Shown here piece by piece: positions 26,110 to 28,899 of a stretch of DNA of 28,899 nucleotides. The stretch comes from Trichomonas tenax. Taxonomy: Eukaryota; Parabasalia; Trichomonadida; Trichomonadidae. Location of the stretch: assembly GCA_023091735.1 (NCBI GenBank), contig JALKBU010000660.1, forward strand, positions 1 through 28,899. The letters are read 5' to 3'. The first letter of the stretch is position 1. The number at the start of each line of letters is the position of its first letter. A program made the position numbers and the translations under genes. Below the pieces are notes generated by a model. That model searched no databases. It was not told where the DNA came from and was given only the letters and a program-made list of their open reading frames with translations.

Positions 26110-28119
26110 TTATTGAGGATCTATGGAATGATTCAATATATCTTGTAACTCTGCAATCATGTTCGGAAGATCCATTGATGACTCTCCTTGGATGAAATTA
26201 GAGAGGAAATTGTGGAATATCGTCCATGAGTTCATTGTATCAACATCAAGTGTTGTTGTGAGTGATAAATCACTAATGAAGCATGTTGTGTATATAACGA
26301 ATGAGTGGAGAAGTGTTTCTGGACTTGAGAAACTTATGATATGTTTCAGCAACTGAAATGTATCTTGCTTGCCTGAGTTTCTTCTAATAATAGTCAAAAA
26401 CTTCATAAATTCAAGCAACAAGAAAAATCTATCATGAAATGGAACATAATCAATAGCGTTGAATATCTGAATAGAATCCCAAAAAGAGTTCTGAACGATC
26501 TTGCTAAATCTCGAAAGATTTATTTCTTCAACGACAGTTTTCCATGAAACAAGAACGTCTTGCCACAGCTTCGACAAAGTGCCGAAGAAAGGCTTTCTTT
26601 CATTATAAACCTTCAAAATTCTCTGCATCATGCAGCTGACGTAGAGGTGATTCAAGTTTTCTGGATATTCAGCGATGGAAATTAAATCATGATAAATGCC
26701 ATCAACACGAAGTGGCTTTATAAAAAACATGTAAAATCTTCTCAAAATATTGAGATAATCGACACTGACTTCAAACCAGTTCGTAAGTATCTTTTCATGA
26801 AGTTTGAAATTGATGAAATTCTCAAATAACATAGCCTGATCTCGACATTCAGCAACAGATTGACGGAGACTGAATTCGATAAAATCAGGATCACTCGAAG
26901 TTTCTTTTGCAACTTCATAAGGATTTTTAGTAAAGAGAGGTTCTGTTTTGATATCAATGAACTTGCTGAGATAATCGCTATTTTGTGGATAGTCAGGTTC
27001 TTTGCCTGGAAAGATGAATGTTGACGTTTGTTGATCTTTTTTCGGCTTGTTTTTATAATAGTAAATGAAAAACGGAGAATACGGCAATTCAGTCTTGAAA
27101 TCAATCTCCCTGACAGTGTACGGCAAGTCTTCGACAGCGTTTTTTAAGCATTTGAGAAGTAAATTGATATCATATGGTGATAAAAGAATATTAATATAAA
27201 TATGATTAAAAGCAGTGAATATTTCAGGTATGCTCATCAATGACCACGAAGAGTTAATTGCAGAAATCACTTTGTGCATACAGTCATCAGAATTGCGCAT
27301 ATAATTTAATACTTCAATTAGATTGTCGAAATATATCTGATATGGCGACTGTTTGATGTATATTGTCGCGAGGTATATGAAATAACGGTCGAAGAAAAGA
27401 GTTTTAACATCTTCAATCGGCCATTGCTGAGAATAAATAATCTGCATCAAAATCAGTATAGAATTGGACAGCGAACTCATTGACTTAATCATGAGGGACA
27501 AAAGCAATTGCACTTGTGTTTGTAAACTTTGCGGCTGACTTTTATTTAAAATGCGCTTTTCGGAGGTCATTCTTGGTATGTAGTAATTCATAACGGACTG
27601 TATATACGGAAATCCAAGGATTGAGCAGAAATAAGGCGATAAAATTTCAATTGCTAATTTTGGCTTCGATTCGTTTAAAATAAATGAGTAAAACGTATTG
27701 CAGTGTTCAATTATTTCATGACAACAGAAGTTACAGAACAATGCTGGGATGCAAACTTTAATTAAATATTCGAAATTTGGGTGCTTAGAGAATTGAATGA
27801 CGGCTGTAGCAAAAGTCGAAATATTTTTATAGATGTAGGACATGAATAAACTCGATCTTTGCGAAGTCGCAGGATTAATATTACATCTCGGCGTTATTGT
27901 TGCATTTAGTATTTCTTTAAGTTCCTCGTAACTTATTTCGACAGTCTGAACTCTTTGTGAATGGAAATCAGCGATAATTCTGTTTCTTTGCGCGCATATT
28001 ATTTTATGTCTTAAATTTTCTACGTTAAGCATCAGATCTGAGTATCTGTACTCAAGATTTATCGGAATATGCTCCTTCAGGTAATAGAATTCGGAAATTA
28101 AATCATTGATGTCGGTCAT
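26110..28119 (-). CDS. Large helical protein of unknown function (possibly RasGAP-like)
   Basis: The frame is open to 28182 and beyond, but there the first codon is GTG; upstream in frame no ATG occurs before a TAG. The first ATG, at 28119, is therefore used and gives 669 residues. The protein is alpha-helical and tetratricopeptide-free, with hydrophobic helices but no clear membrane spans. A region about residues 105-185 (SLFMSYIYKNISTFATAVI, then NFCCHEIIEHCNTFYSFIL and LSPYFCSILGFPYI) resembles a trichomonad multigene family sometimes linked to Ras-GTPase-activating folds; no catalytic arginine finger can be pointed to. A Pro/Ser loop near 375-400 (FIFPGKEPDYPQ) splits two helical halves. 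Intact; it faces the Tom40-like gene's 3' end at a 97-bp gap. Confidence 0.5.
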   Translation of the reverse strand: MTDINDLISEFYYLKEHIPINLEYRYSDLMLNVENLRHKIICAQRNRIIADFHSQRVQTVEISYEELKEILNATITPRCNINPATSQRSSLFMSYIYKNISTFATAVIQFSKHPNFEYLIKVCIPALFCNFCCHEIIEHCNTFYSFILNESKPKLAIEILSPYFCSILGFPYIQSVMNYYIPRMTSEKRILNKSQPQSLQTQVQLLLSLMIKSMSSLSNSILILMQIIYSQQWPIEDVKTLFFDRYFIYLATIYIKQSPYQIYFDNLIEVLNYMRNSDDCMHKVISAINSSWSLMSIPEIFTAFNHIYINILLSPYDINLLLKCLKNAVEDLPYTVREIDFKTELPYSPFFIYYYKNKPKKDQQTSTFIFPGKEPDYPQNSDYLSKFIDIKTEPLFTKNPYEVAKETSSDPDFIEFSLRQSVAECRDQAMLFENFINFKLHEKILTNWFEVSVDYLNILRRFYMFFIKPLRVDGIYHDLISIAEYPENLNHLYVSCMMQRILKVYNERKPFFGTLSKLWQDVLVSWKTVVEEINLSRFSKIVQNSFWDSIQIFNAIDYVPFHDRFFLLLEFMKFLTIIRRNSGKQDTFQLLKHIISFSSPETLLHSFVIYTTCFISDLSLTTTLDVDTMNSWTIFHNFLSNFIQGESSMDLPNMIAELQDILNHSIDPQ

Positions 28120-28182
28120 TAAATTCGAAAATAATATTGACAGTCTGACAATGAATTTTCGAGTGATTTCGTTATTTGACAC

Positions 28183-28899
28183 TTTGATATAAGAATAATG
28201 AAAATCTTTTTGCTTCTCTAATGTCTAAAGATTAGCCAAAGAATAATTGATTTTAAGTCGAATATAAACATGTTGTTTTGAATATCTGTGCATATAAAAT
28301 TGACTAAAAATCCTGGTTTTTGCATAGTTTAAACTCTTCCTGTTTAAAATGATATGGAGCTTTTTTTTGTATGGTCGTCCATAATGCATATCTTTGTTAG
28401 TGCAAAACGCTTAGTTAGACCTATGCGCATTTATGTTGCATAGTATGTTTCGGTCTATTTTGTTATTTTGTCGGTCAAAGTGTGATGAGTGGATTTTCGA
28501 AAATGAAAAATTGTAGTTTTTTGCTTATACTTTATAAGACTTTGCTCTAGCTTGCCTAGTGAGTTCTATGATTTTTTATCTTTATGATACATACTTTGCT
28601 GCTTTAATAATCTAAGAACGCTCTGTGGATATAAAATTGACACCCTCATAGCAGTAATTATAGCGAAAAATATAGTCTCGAGTATGAAACTTATGATAAT
28701 TTTTTTGATTTTTGCTCTGATAAAAAAAAAATAGCCAAACGACTTAGCTTCATGACCTTAGTCTTTCCTCTATTTTTTTTTTTTTTTTTTTTTTCGATAT
28801 TATCCTGGTTAGCTCTAGAAGGCTCTGTGGATATAAATGTGACACTTTGCTTTTTTAAAAATCCAAAATATTTGGAAACCAAGAAGCGAAGCTGAACCT
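28183..28899. other. Terminal spacer with a short repeat and a T22 tract
   Basis: No gene seen. A 29-bp unit around CTCTGTGGATATAAA occurs at 28615-28643 and 28817-28845 (about 26 of 29 identical). A run of 22 T residues lies at 28773-28794, at 28860 a short A-rich patch. It may belong to a dispersed non-coding repeat that continues beyond the window. Confidence 0.4.

Noticed and set aside
28691..28882. Minus-strand 63-residue frame
   Set aside because: Mostly a lysine run from the T22 tract.

Overview
The window is AT-rich eukaryotic DNA that looks like a trichomonad parabasalid, most likely Tritrichomonas foetus or a close relative. The evidence is intronless genes with very short spacers, a BTB plus F5/8-type-C protein, a repeat-rich beta-helix-like surface-type protein, a two-repeat Myb protein, and a Tom40/porin-like beta-barrel that would suit a hydrogenosome. 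The species call is an inference from gene content; no rRNA or other marker gene is present.

Left region (1 to about 11.5 kb) is a Maverick/Polinton-type virus-like element. From right to left on the minus strand it carries a 122-aa unknown gene, a frameshifted gene just upstream of the polymerase, a protein-primed family-B DNA polymerase, an rve integrase, a small coiled-coil gene, a 146-aa gene and a major-capsid-like protein. On the plus strand it has a small basic protein and a phage-style trimeric fibre with a tail-collar tip. The first 175 bases hold the tail of another plus-strand gene, possibly a minor capsid protein. Packaging ATPase and protease are not in view, and no terminal inverted repeat was found, so the left end probably lies outside the window or is lost. 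The copy is decaying: the integrase has two frameshifts, the polymerase has two nonsense codons, a frameshift and no motif A, the fibre has an in-frame TAG, and the capsid gene appears C-terminally truncated. The element also has its own regulatory look: a shared AT-rich motif just upstream of most ATGs, palindromes near several 3' ends, and two gene-free repeat blocks (176-1560 and 3553-4279) full of short direct and inverted repeats.

Middle region (about 11.5-17 kb) is mostly gene-free. It holds one beta-helix-like gene (12834-13823), a broken remnant of the same family (about 16313-16577), a tiny GC-richer open frame (12349-12486) and several perfect hairpins.

Right region (17-28.9 kb) is a normal dense host block: an unknown 466-aa protein, a Myb-like protein preceded by an overlapping upstream ORF, a CPSF_A/SF3b3/DDB1-family beta-propeller protein, a BTB-F5/8C pseudogene with two in-frame stops, a KANSL2-like zinc protein divergent from a Tom40-like barrel, and a large helical protein of unknown function on the minus strand.
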